A DNA stretch of 64,000 nucleotides from Marinomonas arctica (GTDB lineage Bacteria; Pseudomonadota; Gammaproteobacteria; Pseudomonadales; Marinomonadaceae), in assembly GCF_003259225.1 (NCBI RefSeq), contig NZ_QHJF01000006.1, positions 62,001 to 126,000 on the forward strand. The letters are read 5' to 3'. The notes under the pieces are model-generated. The model was not told where the DNA came from. It was given only the letters and a program-made list of their open reading frames with translations, and searched no databases. Of the stretch, positions 9,284 through 18,138 are shown one piece after another. The position numbers and the translations under genes were made by a program. Within the stretch, counting starts at the first letter, position 1, and each line of letters opens with the position of its first letter.

Positions 9284-9903
9284 ATCAAATTATGCCTTTT
9301 GGCAAAATCAAACAGCTCCATAGACGAGCCTAAGTTTAGTTTGGCAAGAATATTGGTTTTGTGGGTGCTGACCGTTTTATGGCTAATGGCCATCGTTTCT
9401 GCTATGTCTTTATTAGCATGACCTTTACACAACAACTCAACGATTTGCAGCTCTCTGTTGCTTAAACTGGCTAATAATTCGCTCTCAGAGCCTGCCAGTT
9501 GTTCACCATAGAACTCCGATTGTGGGAATACTTTTTTGCCTTTCAGCACCAAACGTGCGGCTTCTGCTAACTCTTCCAACGGCTGCGCTTTAGAGAGAAT
9601 CCCATAAGCGCCAGCTTCAATGCAGCGCACCGCATACACCGATGGATCCTGAGCCGTCAGCACTAAAATACGGGTGTCAGGATAACGCTGGTTGACGCGG
9701 CGTATCACTTCCAAACCACTCATTTGCGGAATATCCAAATCCAAAATCATCAGCTGGCAAGGGGTGTTTTTTAATAATTGAATGGCGTCTATGCCGTTAT
9801 CCGCTTCCGCCATTACCACAAAATTATACCGCTCAAGTACCGCTTTTACTGCCAAACGTAAAAACGGATGATCATCCACGACAGCAACAGAGATGGGTAA
9901 CAT
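9280..9903 (-). CDS. NarL/FixJ-family response regulator
   Basis: This 207-aa protein has an N-terminal receiver with acidic pocket D10/D11, phospho-acceptor D55 (LDLDIPQMSG) and the conserved K of LSKAQP. A C-terminal LuxR-type helix-turn-helix follows (LSNRELQIVELL, then SHKTVSTHK). A GGAG site precedes the ATG. It is first in a two-gene operon with the hybrid kinase, the BvgA/EvgA arrangement. A reverse-oriented, 14-of-20 match to the pilus-locus element lies 77 bp upstream, suggesting that it controls itself and the pilus genes. Target genes are inferred, not shown. Confidence 0.9.
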   Translation of the reverse strand: MLPISVAVVDDHPFLRLAVKAVLERYNFVVMAEADNGIDAIQLLKNTPCQLMILDLDIPQMSGLEVIRRVNQRYPDTRILVLTAQDPSVYAVRCIEAGAYGILSKAQPLEELAEAARLVLKGKKVFPQSEFYGEQLAGSESELLASLSNRELQIVELLCKGHANKDIAETMAISHKTVSTHKTNILAKLNLGSSMELFDFAKRHNLI

Positions 9904-9979
9904 GTTTTACTCCAGCGACAATTTATCTTATACAGCATAGACAGTTACGGACCGGAGAGCATATGCAGATCACTCTATT

Positions 9980-9999
9980 ACAACCATAGGATTAATCTG
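9980..9999 (-). promoter_or_regulatory. Reverse-strand copy of the pilus-locus element upstream of the regulator
   Basis: On the minus strand this reads CAGATTAATCCTATGGTTGT. It matches the 20-bp element at 14 positions, with the first seven bases intact, and is oriented toward the regulator gene. The remaining 9904-10019 region shows no other structure I can support. Confidence 0.5.
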
Positions 10000-10019
10000 A
10001 TTTTACTATCATAAGAGGT

Positions 10020-10100
10020 CTACAAAAAAAACACCTTAAAAGTAATATTACGCTGCTCAAAGGCGGATAGCTTATCGCCAGAAATATCGAAAATGGGCAT
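10020..10100 (-). pseudogene. Gene relic: 26-codon open frame with perfect ribosome site
   Basis: The frame starts MPIFDISGDKLSAFEQ after a GGAGG ribosome site 6 bases upstream. It ends at a TAG directly after a run of eight T residues. The opening resembles the start of a longer protein, so truncation is likely. The other frames after the T run close quickly, so a single indel there would not restore a long gene. The parent family is not recognised with confidence. It lies between the pilus regulator and tRNA-Val, a typical place for island debris. It could instead be a genuine microprotein. Confidence 0.4.
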
Positions 10101-10280
10101 ACTGGTCCTCCTTTACTTCTGTTCTATTTTTCATCTGACCCCGATTGTTGTGCGATTGTTGGCTTATGAAGATTGAAGTTATTAATTAGAAATTTTCTAA
10201 TATTCAGAAAATATTAAATAAGGGTAAAGGTCACTCAAAAGCAGCAATAATACAAAGATGGGATCAAAGTGGTATCAATC

Positions 10281-10299
10281 TGGTCCCTTTTTGGGACCA
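10281..10299. repeat. Perfect 7-bp hairpin between the gene relic and tRNA-Val
   Basis: TGGTCCC-TTTTT-GGGACCA is a perfect inverted repeat with a T5 loop, just beyond the tRNA-Val terminator. The 9904-10367 stretch otherwise holds the regulator-upstream element, the gene relic and this hairpin. Confidence 0.5.
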
Positions 10300-10309
10300 A
10301 TTCAGATAC

Positions 10310-10337
10310 AAAAAAGCCGAACACTGGGTTCGGCTTT
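10310..10337 (-). terminator. Terminator of tRNA-Val
   Basis: GCCGAAC (10316-10322) pairs with GTTCGGC (10328-10334). On the minus strand the stem is followed by a run of T, about 30 bases after the tRNA 3' end. Confidence 0.85.
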
Positions 10338-10367
10338 CGTAACTTACTGAGTAGTAAGTATAAATTT

Positions 10368-10444
<77 letters not shown>

Positions 10445-10458
10445 AAAAAGTGTTGGCT

Positions 10459-10486
10459 ATTATACGCAGAGGTTTGCTTTTGACAA
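10459..10486 (-). promoter_or_regulatory. Promoter of tRNA-Val
   Basis: On the minus strand TTGTCA and TATAAT are separated by 16 bases. The -10 box ends 14 bases before the tRNA 5' end. Confidence 0.75.
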
Positions 10487-10527
10487 GCCCTAGAACACAC
10501 TTTTTGAAGTCTTTGTTTTAAAACTGT

Positions 10528-10716
10528 TTATTCGTCGAATGGAACGAGCAGTTCATGACCAATAACTTCGTCAATTAGGCCGTAAGGTACTTTGTATTTT
10601 TTGTCTTTGAACCTAACCAATACATAGTCGTAGCACATTTCGATCACGGTGCAGTTGACGATAACGCCCTTGTCGATAACCCGAATGATGTTGTAGTTTC
10701 TTAACGTAATCGCCAT
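10528..10716 (-). CDS. Unknown 62-aa protein downstream of uvrB
   Basis: The family is not recognised. The protein looks beta-rich, with alternating hydrophobic strands (IIRVIDKGVIVNCTVIEM, YDYVLVRFKDKKYKVPYG) and an acidic end. It has no signal peptide or membrane segment. It begins 15 bp after the uvrB stop on the same strand and so could be its operon partner. Its fold suggests a small barrel-like domain such as an SH3/Tudor type, but this is only an impression. The evenly protein-like composition favours a real gene. Confidence 0.6.
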   Translation of the reverse strand: MAITLRNYNIIRVIDKGVIVNCTVIEMCYDYVLVRFKDKKYKVPYGLIDEVIGHELLVPFDE

Positions 10717-10731
10717 GTTTGTTTCCCGCTC

Positions 10732-12759
10732 TTAGGATTCACCTACGTCTTTTAGTTTTTTCTGCAACTGACGAATCTGGTCTCGATAACCGGCTGCCAG
10801 TTCGAATTTCAGTTCTTCCGAGGCCAACATCATCTCTTTTTGCAGTTGGATCATGGCTTTACGAACTTGAGCCACGTCTTCCATGCTTTCCACTTGGTAA
10901 TCTTTTGCCGTCTCGGCGACTTTCTTAGTTTTGCTGCCGCGTTTGCCTGCACCTGGGTTATAAGCGCCCTCCATGATGTCTTCAACCGATTTGGTGATGC
11001 CAACTGGCGTGATACCATGTTCCTCGTTGTAGGCCTGCTGTTTTTCACGACGACGATCGGTTTCATTAATGGCTCGCTCCATAGAACCCGTGATGCGATC
11101 CGCGTACAAAATGGCTTTACCATTGACGTTACGGGCGGCTCGACCTATGGTCTGAATCAGCGATTTTTCCGAACGCAAGAACCCTTCTTTGTCGGCATCA
11201 AGAATGGCCACCAGACTCACTTCTGGGATATCCAAGCCTTCTCGTAGCAAGTTTATACCAACCAAGACATCAAACTCACCTAAACGTAAATCACGAATGA
11301 TCTCCACTCGCTCTACGGTATCGATGTCTGAATGCAAATAACGCACTCGAACGCCATGATCACTCAGATAATCACTTAAATCTTCCGCCATGCGCTTGGT
11401 CAAGGTGGTCACCAAAACCCGCTCGCCAATTGGCGTACGCAGATTAATTTCAGATAACAAATCGTCAACTTGCGTCGCTACGGGGCGTACTTCTAAAATG
11501 GGGTCAATCAAGCCAGTCGGGCGTACAATCTGTTCGACCACCCAATCTTGATGCTCTTCCTCGTACTTGCCCGGTGTGGCTGAGACAAATATTGTTTGCG
11601 GTTTAATCTGTTCCCACTCTTCAAATCGCATCGGGCGATTATCTAAGGCGGAAGGCAAACGAAAGCCGTATTCGACCAGATTCTCTTTACGAGAACGATC
11701 GCCTTTGTACATGGCACCGATCTGCGACACAGTCACGTGGGATTCATCGATCACCAACAAGGCATTGGCTGGTAAATAGTCAAACAAAGTGGGCGGTGGT
11801 GAGCCTTCTTCCCTACCCGATAAATAACGCGAATAGTTTTCTATGCCGTTGCAGTAGCCCAGCTCTTGCATCATTTCTAAATCGTATCGTGTACGCTGAT
11901 CAAGGCGTTGCATTTCGACCAATTTATTCAGCGACTTTAGCTGTTCAAGGCGTTGATCTAACTCTACCTTAATGCGCTCGATGGCCGCCTGTACGGTTTC
12001 TTTTGGCGTCACATAATGGGTTTTCGGATAAATAGTGACACGAGGCACTTTACGAAGCGTTTTGTTGGTTAACGGGTCAATCATCGATAAGGTTTCAACT
12101 TCGTCATCAAACAACTCGATACGAATCGCGGTGTCTTCCGAGTCCGCAGGAAACACTTCGATCACATCACCACGCACCCGAAAGTTACCACGCTCTAATA
12201 CCAAGTCGTTGCGGCTGTATTGCAGCTCTGCCAAACGGCGTAACACGTCACGCTGATCAATGCGATCACCTCGGTCAAGGTGTAACATCATTTTTAAATA
12301 AGATTGCGGATCGCCCAAACCATAAATCGCTGAAACAGTTGCGACGATAATAACGTCTTCTCGTTCCAGTAACGCCTTAGTCGCAGACAAACGCATTTGC
12401 TCTATGTGCTCGTTAACTGATGCGTCTTTTTCAATAAAGGTATCTGATGCGGCCACATAGGCTTCTGGCTGGTAGTAATCGTAATAAGAAACGAAATACT
12501 CTACGGCATTGTTGGGGAAAAATTCTTTGAATTCACCGTAAAGCTGCGCCGCCAATGTTTTATTATGCGCCATGACAATCGTGGGACGCTTCACTTGCGA
12601 AATCACATTGGCAATGGTGTAGGTTTTCCCTGAGCCTGTTACCCCAAGTAAGGTTTGATGGGCCAGACCCGCCTCTACGCCACGAACCAGTTTTTCAATG
12701 GCTTTTAGCTGATCGCCCGCGGGTGAGTAAGGTGAAACAACTTGAAACTCTTGCGACAC
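10732..12759 (-). CDS. uvrB: Excinuclease ABC subunit B
   Basis: The 675-aa length is normal for UvrB. It has a Walker A motif GVTGSGKT near residues 39-46, the [11 protein letters not shown] beta-hairpin segment that clamps damaged DNA, the DESH helicase box ([11 protein letters not shown]), helicase motifs V and VI ([19 protein letters not shown]), and a C-terminal UVR motif ([16 protein letters not shown]) that binds UvrA/UvrC. UvrB verifies lesions after UvrA loading and recruits UvrC in nucleotide excision repair. It is transcribed toward the 62-aa gene and tRNA-Val. Confidence 0.98.
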   Translation of the reverse strand: MSQEFQVVSPYSPAGDQLKAIEKLVRGVEAGLAHQTLLGVTGSGKTYTIANVISQVKRPTIVMAHNKTLAAQLYGEFKEFFPNNAVEYFVSYYDYYQPEAYVAASDTFIEKDASVNEHIEQMRLSATKALLEREDVIIVATVSAIYGLGDPQSYLKMMLHLDRGDRIDQRDVLRRLAELQYSRNDLVLERGNFRVRGDVIEVFPADSEDTAIRIELFDDEVETLSMIDPLTNKTLRKVPRVTIYPKTHYVTPKETVQAAIERIKVELDQRLEQLKSLNKLVEMQRLDQRTRYDLEMMQELGYCNGIENYSRYLSGREEGSPPPTLFDYLPANALLVIDESHVTVSQIGAMYKGDRSRKENLVEYGFRLPSALDNRPMRFEEWEQIKPQTIFVSATPGKYEEEHQDWVVEQIVRPTGLIDPILEVRPVATQVDDLLSEINLRTPIGERVLVTTLTKRMAEDLSDYLSDHGVRVRYLHSDIDTVERVEIIRDLRLGEFDVLVGINLLREGLDIPEVSLVAILDADKEGFLRSEKSLIQTIGRAARNVNGKAILYADRITGSMERAINETDRRREKQQAYNEEHGITPVGITKSVEDIMEGAYNPGAGKRGSKTKKVAETAKDYQVESMEDVAQVRKAMIQLQKEMMLASEELKFELAAGYRDQIRQLQKKLKDVGES

Positions 12760-13031
12760 GGATTTTTCCCCAAGCTATACAATTGACTCCATAGATTAAC
12801 AAATTTTGCAGAAAAGGTCTGGTATTTAGAGTATTCATCTAGACGACTTTAAGGAAGAGTCGGAAAAACTTCCCCGTTAGACTTTATTAATTTCACTATC
12901 AAATATAACATAAAGACATATTCTTATAACGCTTCATATAAAACACAGACATCACTACGATTGGCAACAATCAAAGTCTGCCCTGAGCGTTCACCCAGCG
13001 ACCTAGAAGGGTACAATTTTAAGCGAGTCAC

Positions 13032-14756
13032 ATGAAAAAATTGGAAAGATATTTCCCTGCTCTGAGTTGGCTTAAAGGTTACTCACGCGCTGATCTGCAA
13101 ACCGATACTGTAGCCAGTTTCATTGCCACTATTTTATTGATACCACAAAGTATGGGTTACGCTTTATTGGCAGGATTACCCGCTGTAACAGGCCTCTACG
13201 CTGGCATTATTCCTTCTATCTTATATGCTTTTTTTGGTACAAGCCGCACACTGGCTGTCGGCCCTGTTGCTGTCACCTCCATGATGACAGCGACCATTCT
13301 GATGCCCTTCGCACTACCAGGAAGCGAACAATATGCCGCCATTGCCATGATGTTGGCGTTTTTATCGGGGGTATTCTTAATATTGATGAGCCTATTAAAA
13401 ATGGGCTTTCTGTCTAATCTACTCAGCCATCCTGTTATTTCCGGTTTCATTAGTGCTTCCGCTATATTAATCGCAGTAGGACAGTTCAAACATTTAATTG
13501 GCGTCCAGGCTCATGGCAACAATCTTATCGAGCTGACGCAAAGTATGATGCGGCATATCCAAGACATTAATTTGCCTACTGTGCTTTTAAGTACCATTTC
13601 CATCCTATCTTTAATATTACTCAAACGTTATCTCACCCCCATTTTGAGCAAACTTGGCCTGTCAGAGCATTACGCTCAAATGCTTGGAAAAGCGGGGCCG
13701 GTTATTGTTGTGGTAGCCACCACCAGCAGTGTGGCTGTGTTTTCCCTAGACACTCTCGGAATCAAAATTGTTGGTGATATAAGCACAAGCTTACCCTCTA
13801 TTCCTTTCCAACAATTTACCATCGATGCCATGATTGACCTATTACCAGGGGCCTTTCTGATCAGCATTGTGGGCTTTGTAGGGTCTGTTTCTGTGGCTCA
13901 ATCCTTCGCAGCAAAACGCAAGCAAGATATTAATCCAAACCAAGAACTGGTTGGTTTAGGCTTAGCCAACTTAGGCGCGGCATTCAGCGCTTCTTTTCCC
14001 GTGACTGGCGGCTTTTCACGGTCGGTTGTCAACGTCAGCGCAGGGGCAAAAACCCCAATGACAGGCATCCTCACGGGTTTATTGATGCTAGTAACTTTGC
14101 TCTTTTTCACGCCGCTTTTTTATTACCTGCCAACCGCGGTACTAGCGTGCAGTATTATTATCTCGATTCTACAGCTTATTGAATTCAACAACCTGTTGAG
14201 GCTCTATCGCTTTTCGAAACAAGAAGCGCTGGGCTTATTAGCGACTTTTTTTGTCGTGCTGTTTGTCGGCATGGAAACAGGAATAATCGTCGGCGTCTCA
14301 TTATCGCTTTTATTCTTCCTTTGGCACACTAGCCATCCACATATCGCCGTGGTTGGCCGACTCCCTGGAACAGAGCACTTTCGTAACGTAAAGCGTTTCG
14401 ACGTGGAAACCGACCCAGAAGTGATCACCATTCGAATTGATGAAAACCTTTTCTTTGCTAACGCGAGAGTCCTTGAAGATTACGTCTTAACCTTGGTTTC
14501 TCAGCATAAAGACATGAAGCATCTCATTCTTATGTGCAACGCGGTCAATATGATAGACGCAAGCGCATTAGACAGTTTAGAAACCATTGACGACAGATTG
14601 AAATCTGCCGGAGTCATGCTGCATTTTTCTGAAATAAAAGGACCTGTAATGGATAAATTAAAAGAGTCGAGCTTAGTTTCAAACCTGAGCGGTCAGATCT
14701 TTTTAACCCAACATCAGGCTATGAAGACGTTAACCAAGCAGCAAGCAGAAATATGA
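13032..14756 (+). CDS. SulP-family anion transporter with STAS domain
   Basis: This 574-aa protein has a polytopic N-terminal membrane region with the SulP signature near residues 30-80 (IPQSMGYALLAGLPAVTGLYAG, then GTSRTLAVGPVAVTSMM). A cytoplasmic STAS domain lies at about 450-560, with the conserved loop MIDASALDSLE. Members carry sulfate, bicarbonate or dicarboxylates with proton or sodium. The substrate is not predictable here. It is monocistronic and convergent with the ComEA-like gene. The 272-bp upstream gap is AT-rich with no clear site. Confidence 0.9.
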   Translation: MKKLERYFPALSWLKGYSRADLQTDTVASFIATILLIPQSMGYALLAGLPAVTGLYAGIIPSILYAFFGTSRTLAVGPVAVTSMMTATILMPFALPGSEQYAAIAMMLAFLSGVFLILMSLLKMGFLSNLLSHPVISGFISASAILIAVGQFKHLIGVQAHGNNLIELTQSMMRHIQDINLPTVLLSTISILSLILLKRYLTPILSKLGLSEHYAQMLGKAGPVIVVVATTSSVAVFSLDTLGIKIVGDISTSLPSIPFQQFTIDAMIDLLPGAFLISIVGFVGSVSVAQSFAAKRKQDINPNQELVGLGLANLGAAFSASFPVTGGFSRSVVNVSAGAKTPMTGILTGLLMLVTLLFFTPLFYYLPTAVLACSIIISILQLIEFNNLLRLYRFSKQEALGLLATFFVVLFVGMETGIIVGVSLSLLFFLWHTSHPHIAVVGRLPGTEHFRNVKRFDVETDPEVITIRIDENLFFANARVLEDYVLTLVSQHKDMKHLILMCNAVNMIDASALDSLETIDDRLKSAGVMLHFSEIKGPVMDKLKESSLVSNLSGQIFLTQHQAMKTLTKQQAEI

Positions 14757-14767
14757 TCTGCTTGCTG
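14739..14767. repeat. Inverted repeat over the sulP stop codon
   Basis: CAGCAAGCAGA (14739-14749) pairs perfectly with TCTGCTTGCTG (14757-14767) around the stop codon. No T run follows on either strand, so it may slow or terminate transcription between the convergent genes only weakly. Confidence 0.5.
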
Positions 14768-14790
14768 TATTGCGCTCTTAAAAGGCCATG

Positions 14791-15105
14791 TTAATTGGCC
14801 GAAGCATTATCATCCGCCGTTACTCGCAACAGATCTTTGTTACGAGACAATAACGCATCACCAATGCCTTTTACCTCAGACAACTGCTCAATCGATTCAA
14901 AACGACCATTGGCGTCTCGATAAGCAATAATGGCTTCGGCTTTTTTGCTGCCAACACCAGACATAACCGCTGCAAGCTCCGCCGCCGTGGCAGTGTTAAT
15001 ATCCAAAGGCGTGGCCGCGAAAAGTGAGAAAGGCACAAGAGCCAGTGCAGCAACAAGAAGTGAACGAGAAATACAAGCACGAAAAACACGAGAGAGGTTA
15101 GTCAT
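14791..15105 (-). CDS. ComEA-like helix-hairpin-helix DNA-binding protein
   Basis: This 104-aa protein has a signal peptide ending near LFAA (residue 31). Two helix-hairpin-helix motifs follow: LDINTATAAELAAVMSGVG and FESIEQLSEVKGIG. In ComEA proteins these bind double-stranded DNA in the periplasm during natural uptake. Short versions like this one are common in gammaproteobacteria even where competence is unproven. It stands alone, with no pilus or competence genes nearby, so the DNA-uptake role is inference. Confidence 0.85.
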   Translation of the reverse strand: MTNLSRVFRACISRSLLVAALALVPFSLFAATPLDINTATAAELAAVMSGVGSKKAEAIIAYRDANGRFESIEQLSEVKGIGDALLSRNKDLLRVTADDNASAN

Positions 15106-15150
15106 AGAAAAATCCTTTTCAAAGTCTTAATAAAAGATGGCATCTTGCCA

Positions 15151-15202
15151 ATAAAAAACCACTTACTATGTCGACATAGGGTCAACATAAACAAGTGGTT
15201 TT
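15151..15202 (-). terminator. Terminator of pyrF with inner palindrome
   Basis: AAAACCACTT (15155-15164) pairs with AAGTGGTTTT (15193-15202), and on the minus strand the stem runs into a T tract. The loop holds a second perfect 14-bp palindrome, CTATGTCGACATAG (15166-15179). It lies 69 bp after the pyrF stop. Confidence 0.75.
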
Positions 15203-15270
15203 AGAGTAAAAGCTTTTTAGTCAGACTTCAAGCGTCTTTTTTATCGGATATCAAAATGCCATAAGGGAGA

Positions 15271-15978
15271 TTATGACATCACACCTAGATCACGATTCGC
15301 TTGAGTCAACACAGCAATAGGATCACTAGCCTGAGTTATTGGACGCCCCATGACAAGGTAATGACTGCCTGCCGCCATAGCCTCCGCTGGTGTCATAATA
15401 CGCTTCTGGTCGCCTTGATCCGCACCAGTAGGACGAATACCAGGTGTTACTAACACAAAATCTCGTCCTAAATCCGCAGACAACATGCTGGATTCTTGCG
15501 CAGAACAGACCACCCCATCCATGCCAGAAGATTTCGCCAACGCTGCCAAACGCTTGACGTGTTGCTCAGGCGTCGCGTCAATACCGATTTCTAAAAGATC
15601 CGCTTGATCCATACTGGTCAGAACCGTTACCGCAATCAACAAGGTCTTGTTATCGGGTAATTGCTGCAATGCATTCGCAGACGCTTCCATCATACGACGG
15701 CCACCAGTCGCATGAACGTTTACCATCCACACACCCGCTTTAGCCGCCACACTCACCGCGTTCGCCACCGTATTTGGAATATCATGAAATTTAAGATCGA
15801 GAAAAATGTCGAAGCCTAGCTTATGCAGCTCATCCAAAATCACAGGACCTGCTGTGGTAAACAGCTCTTTGCCGACTTTGACTCGACACTGGCTAGGGTC
15901 TAGTCGTTTCGCCATCTCAACGGATTGCGCCATGGTTGGGTAATCTAGGGCAACCACTATAGGGGATTGGCAGCTCAT
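15271..15978 (-). CDS. pyrF: Orotidine 5'-phosphate decarboxylase
   Basis: This 235-aa protein makes UMP from OMP in pyrimidine synthesis. The catalytic tetrad region is intact: D61, K63 and D66 in [10 protein letters not shown], plus D12 (VALDYP) and K34 or K37 near the phosphate site. The end has the VVTPGIRP-like phosphate loop ([16 protein letters not shown]). A GAGGA ribosome site precedes the ATG. It is last in the ihfB-lapA-lapB-pyrF run seen in many gammaproteobacteria. Confidence 0.97.
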   Translation of the reverse strand: MSCQSPIVVALDYPTMAQSVEMAKRLDPSQCRVKVGKELFTTAGPVILDELHKLGFDIFLDLKFHDIPNTVANAVSVAAKAGVWMVNVHATGGRRMMEASANALQQLPDNKTLLIAVTVLTSMDQADLLEIGIDATPEQHVKRLAALAKSSGMDGVVCSAQESSMLSADLGRDFVLVTPGIRPTGADQGDQKRIMTPAEAMAAGSHYLVMGRPITQASDPIAVLTQANRDLGVMS

Positions 15979-16038
15979 TCAGTGTCCTCTTTTCTTTCGG
16001 TTTCTGTCGTTTATAAGTATCACAATACGCGCTTTGCT

Positions 16039-17226
16039 TTATTCACCTTCCAAACCATGAATTGGCTTTACCACACCCCAATTTTTACAACTAGGACACT
16101 GCCAATGCAATTGATGTCCAGGAAAACCACACTGGCGACATTGATATTTGTGTTTTGCCTGTACAAGTTGATCAATCAGCTCGAATAACACCACCAAATG
16201 TTGTTGGTTGTAACCTTGAGAATCGGCGAGCTGCAAACTAATTAGCTCTTTAAAACCTTTAATCGTGGGGTGTAATCTTAATTGTTCAACCAGAAACATC
16301 TCGGCGTAGTCTTTATCTGTTTCCATGTAATGCTGAACCAGCGCCATGATTAAAGCCGTAGAAGGCTTTTTCTGATTCTGTTCTTGCAAAAACTTAATGT
16401 AACCACCACTGCCCCATACTTTTTGATAACACTCTTTTAACTTAGGGATAATAATGGAAATAAATTCTGGGTCCTGTTCTGCTGCGTGCTTTAGCTCTTT
16501 AATGGCGTCACGATAACGCCCTTGGCTATTTAATACATCGGCCGCGCCAATGCTTGCTCGAACGCAGCTAGAGTCCACCTCTAAAGCTTGCTTATAATAC
16601 TGAAAAGATTGCTTCCATTGCTCTTTTTTCTGTAACTCTTGAGCCATCTCACAATGAAAATGCGCCAAGCGCTTAATCTCTTTTTTGGTAGGCGCTTCTT
16701 TGATCAACTCAGAGCCAATTTGTATGGCCTTATCCCAACTCTGCTCAAATTCATAAAGATCAACAAGCAAAGTGAGTATTTTAGGCTGAAATTCCGTTTT
16801 GCGTGACGTTGACGCCATGTTCAACAACAGTCGCCCTGCTCTATCTAGCAAACCAGCTGACATGAAATCACTGGCCAGCTCCAACTGCACCATACGCATT
16901 TCACGCTGGGATATCTCAGGACGAGCGAGCAAGTTTTGGTGTATGTTAATAGCCTTTTGTATTTCACCTTTTTTACGAAATAAATTACCCAGTGTAAGGT
17001 GAATATCAAAGGTATCAGAATTGACTTCGAGAGAATCAACAAAAGCGTCAATGGCCTCAGAATGTTGATCGTTCAGTAGATGGTTAAGACCACGAAAATA
17101 ATCGGTCGGTATGCTTTTTTTGGTTTGCTTATTTTTCTTGGTCGGATTTTTACGCCCCATTGCCCAGCCAACAAAGAGCGCGACAAACAGAACCAAAAAC
17201 AACCCAATTTCGGTCAACTCAATCAC
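16039..17226 (-). CDS. lapB: Lipopolysaccharide assembly protein B
   Basis: This 395-aa protein has an N-terminal membrane anchor (residues 3-20). Tandem tetratricopeptide repeats follow from about residue 45 to 330. A C-terminal rubredoxin-like metal site has two CxxC pairs (CRQCG and CPSCKNWG). LapB (YciM) couples LPS synthesis to FtsH-dependent degradation of LpxC. The start is GTG, overlapping the lapA stop as GTGA, so translation is coupled. The arrangement lapA-lapB-pyrF supports the assignment. Confidence 0.95.
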   Translation of the reverse strand: MIELTEIGLFLVLFVALFVGWAMGRKNPTKKNKQTKKSIPTDYFRGLNHLLNDQHSEAIDAFVDSLEVNSDTFDIHLTLGNLFRKKGEIQKAINIHQNLLARPEISQREMRMVQLELASDFMSAGLLDRAGRLLLNMASTSRKTEFQPKILTLLVDLYEFEQSWDKAIQIGSELIKEAPTKKEIKRLAHFHCEMAQELQKKEQWKQSFQYYKQALEVDSSCVRASIGAADVLNSQGRYRDAIKELKHAAEQDPEFISIIIPKLKECYQKVWGSGGYIKFLQEQNQKKPSTALIMALVQHYMETDKDYAEMFLVEQLRLHPTIKGFKELISLQLADSQGYNQQHLVVLFELIDQLVQAKHKYQCRQCGFPGHQLHWQCPSCKNWGVVKPIHGLEGE

Positions 17227-17546
17227 TCCTTCCCAACAGAAAGCTCTTTCGCAATAGAAGCCTTACGCAACGAATCTACCTCATCTCGTGCTTTTTCGTA
17301 TTTACGAGTTAATACCTTGATCTGACGCTCACTGCGCAAATAGGTAACTGAGCTAACCAACAAGGCAACACAGGCTCCGACAGTAAAAGATATAATGACA
17401 TAGAGAGCGACACTGAGTTCTGGCCCTTGCCAAAAAACAAGATCTAAAGGGATCAGTTGTGGATTGCGGATGGCAAAAAACACACCCACGGCAAGAAAAA
17501 AAACAACGAGTACTGTGTAAGTAACTCTTTTCAGCCATTTAAGCAT
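17223..17546 (-). CDS. lapA: Lipopolysaccharide assembly protein A (DUF1049)
   Basis: This 107-aa inner-membrane protein has two helices (about residues 6-24 and 43-66) and a charged coiled C-terminus (ERQIKVLTRKYEKARDEVDSLRK). An upstream TTG at 17561 would add five residues. The ATG at 17546 is preferred because MLKWLKR is the usual family start. LapA works with LapB at the membrane. It overlaps lapB by 4 bp. Confidence 0.9.
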   Translation of the reverse strand: MLKWLKRVTYTVLVVFFLAVGVFFAIRNPQLIPLDLVFWQGPELSVALYVIISFTVGACVALLVSSVTYLRSERQIKVLTRKYEKARDEVDSLRKASIAKELSVGKE

Positions 17547-17621
17547 AAAACAACCTACCAAAAAATAGAATGGCGTTATTATGCCGTGGTAGCTAAAAAA
17601 TTTCGAGGCATAAGACGTAAA

Positions 17622-17930
17622 TTAGTTAAGTTCGTTAATCTCACTGTCTTCAGGCAAATTAACCAATTCTCTCAATTCTTTGCCCGGTTTAAAGTGAGGC
17701 ACGTACTTGGCTCCCAGTTCAACAGACTCTCCCGTTTTAGGATTTCGGCCAATTCTGGGTGCTCGGTAATGCAGAGAAAAACTACCGAAGCCTCTTATCT
17801 CTATGCGCTCACCATTCGCTAAGGAATCAGACATATGCTCCAGCATTGCTTTGATTGCTTGTTCAACATCTTTCACCGGCAAATGGGATTGCTGATCGAT
17901 TAGCAGCTCTATCAGCTCAGATTTTGTCAT
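17622..17930 (-). CDS. ihfB: Integration host factor subunit beta
   Basis: This 102-aa protein is of the HU/IHF fold. It has [10 protein letters not shown] at the start, the [14 protein letters not shown] strand and the DNA-inserting arm [12 protein letters not shown], which favours IHF-beta over HU. With IhfA it bends DNA at specific sites. In many relatives rpsA precedes it. Here the upstream neighbour is the divergent ppa, so rpsA lies elsewhere or the order has changed. Confidence 0.95.
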   Translation of the reverse strand: MTKSELIELLIDQQSHLPVKDVEQAIKAMLEHMSDSLANGERIEIRGFGSFSLHYRAPRIGRNPKTGESVELGAKYVPHFKPGKELRELVNLPEDSEINELN

Positions 17931-18098
17931 TACTGTCCTCGCGACTATAATTTGATCACTGTGTAAGACTAGCTAAATTTAGAAAGAAAGCAATAAGTTA
18001 ACGCTATTTAGGATGCTTTTTACATGTTTTATTCTAGTGAAATAGAGAATATTACGAATGGATGCATTACACAACTAGCATAGATGCTGTCTAGCTTT

Positions 18099-18104
18099 TA
18101 TAAT
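18099..18104 (+). promoter_or_regulatory. Probable -10 box of ppa
   Basis: A perfect TATAAT lies 34 bases before the ppa ATG. The matching -35 region is poor, so only the -10 box is called. Confidence 0.45.
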
Positions 18105-18138
18105 ATTGCCCATATTTAACACATTGGAAGAAATTATA

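Noticed and set aside
10143..10161. Short direct repeat GATTGTTG...GATTGTTG
   Set aside because: Two 8-bp units only, with a 3-bp gap. It is not a CRISPR array or transposon end, and I saw no CRISPR array anywhere in the window.
10719..11247. Open frames on the plus strand opposite uvrB
   Set aside because: They lie inside a fully conserved uvrB gene and have no independent protein features.
14739..14767. Classical rho-independent terminator for sulP
   Set aside because: The stem is perfect but no T run follows, so I recorded it only as an inverted repeat.
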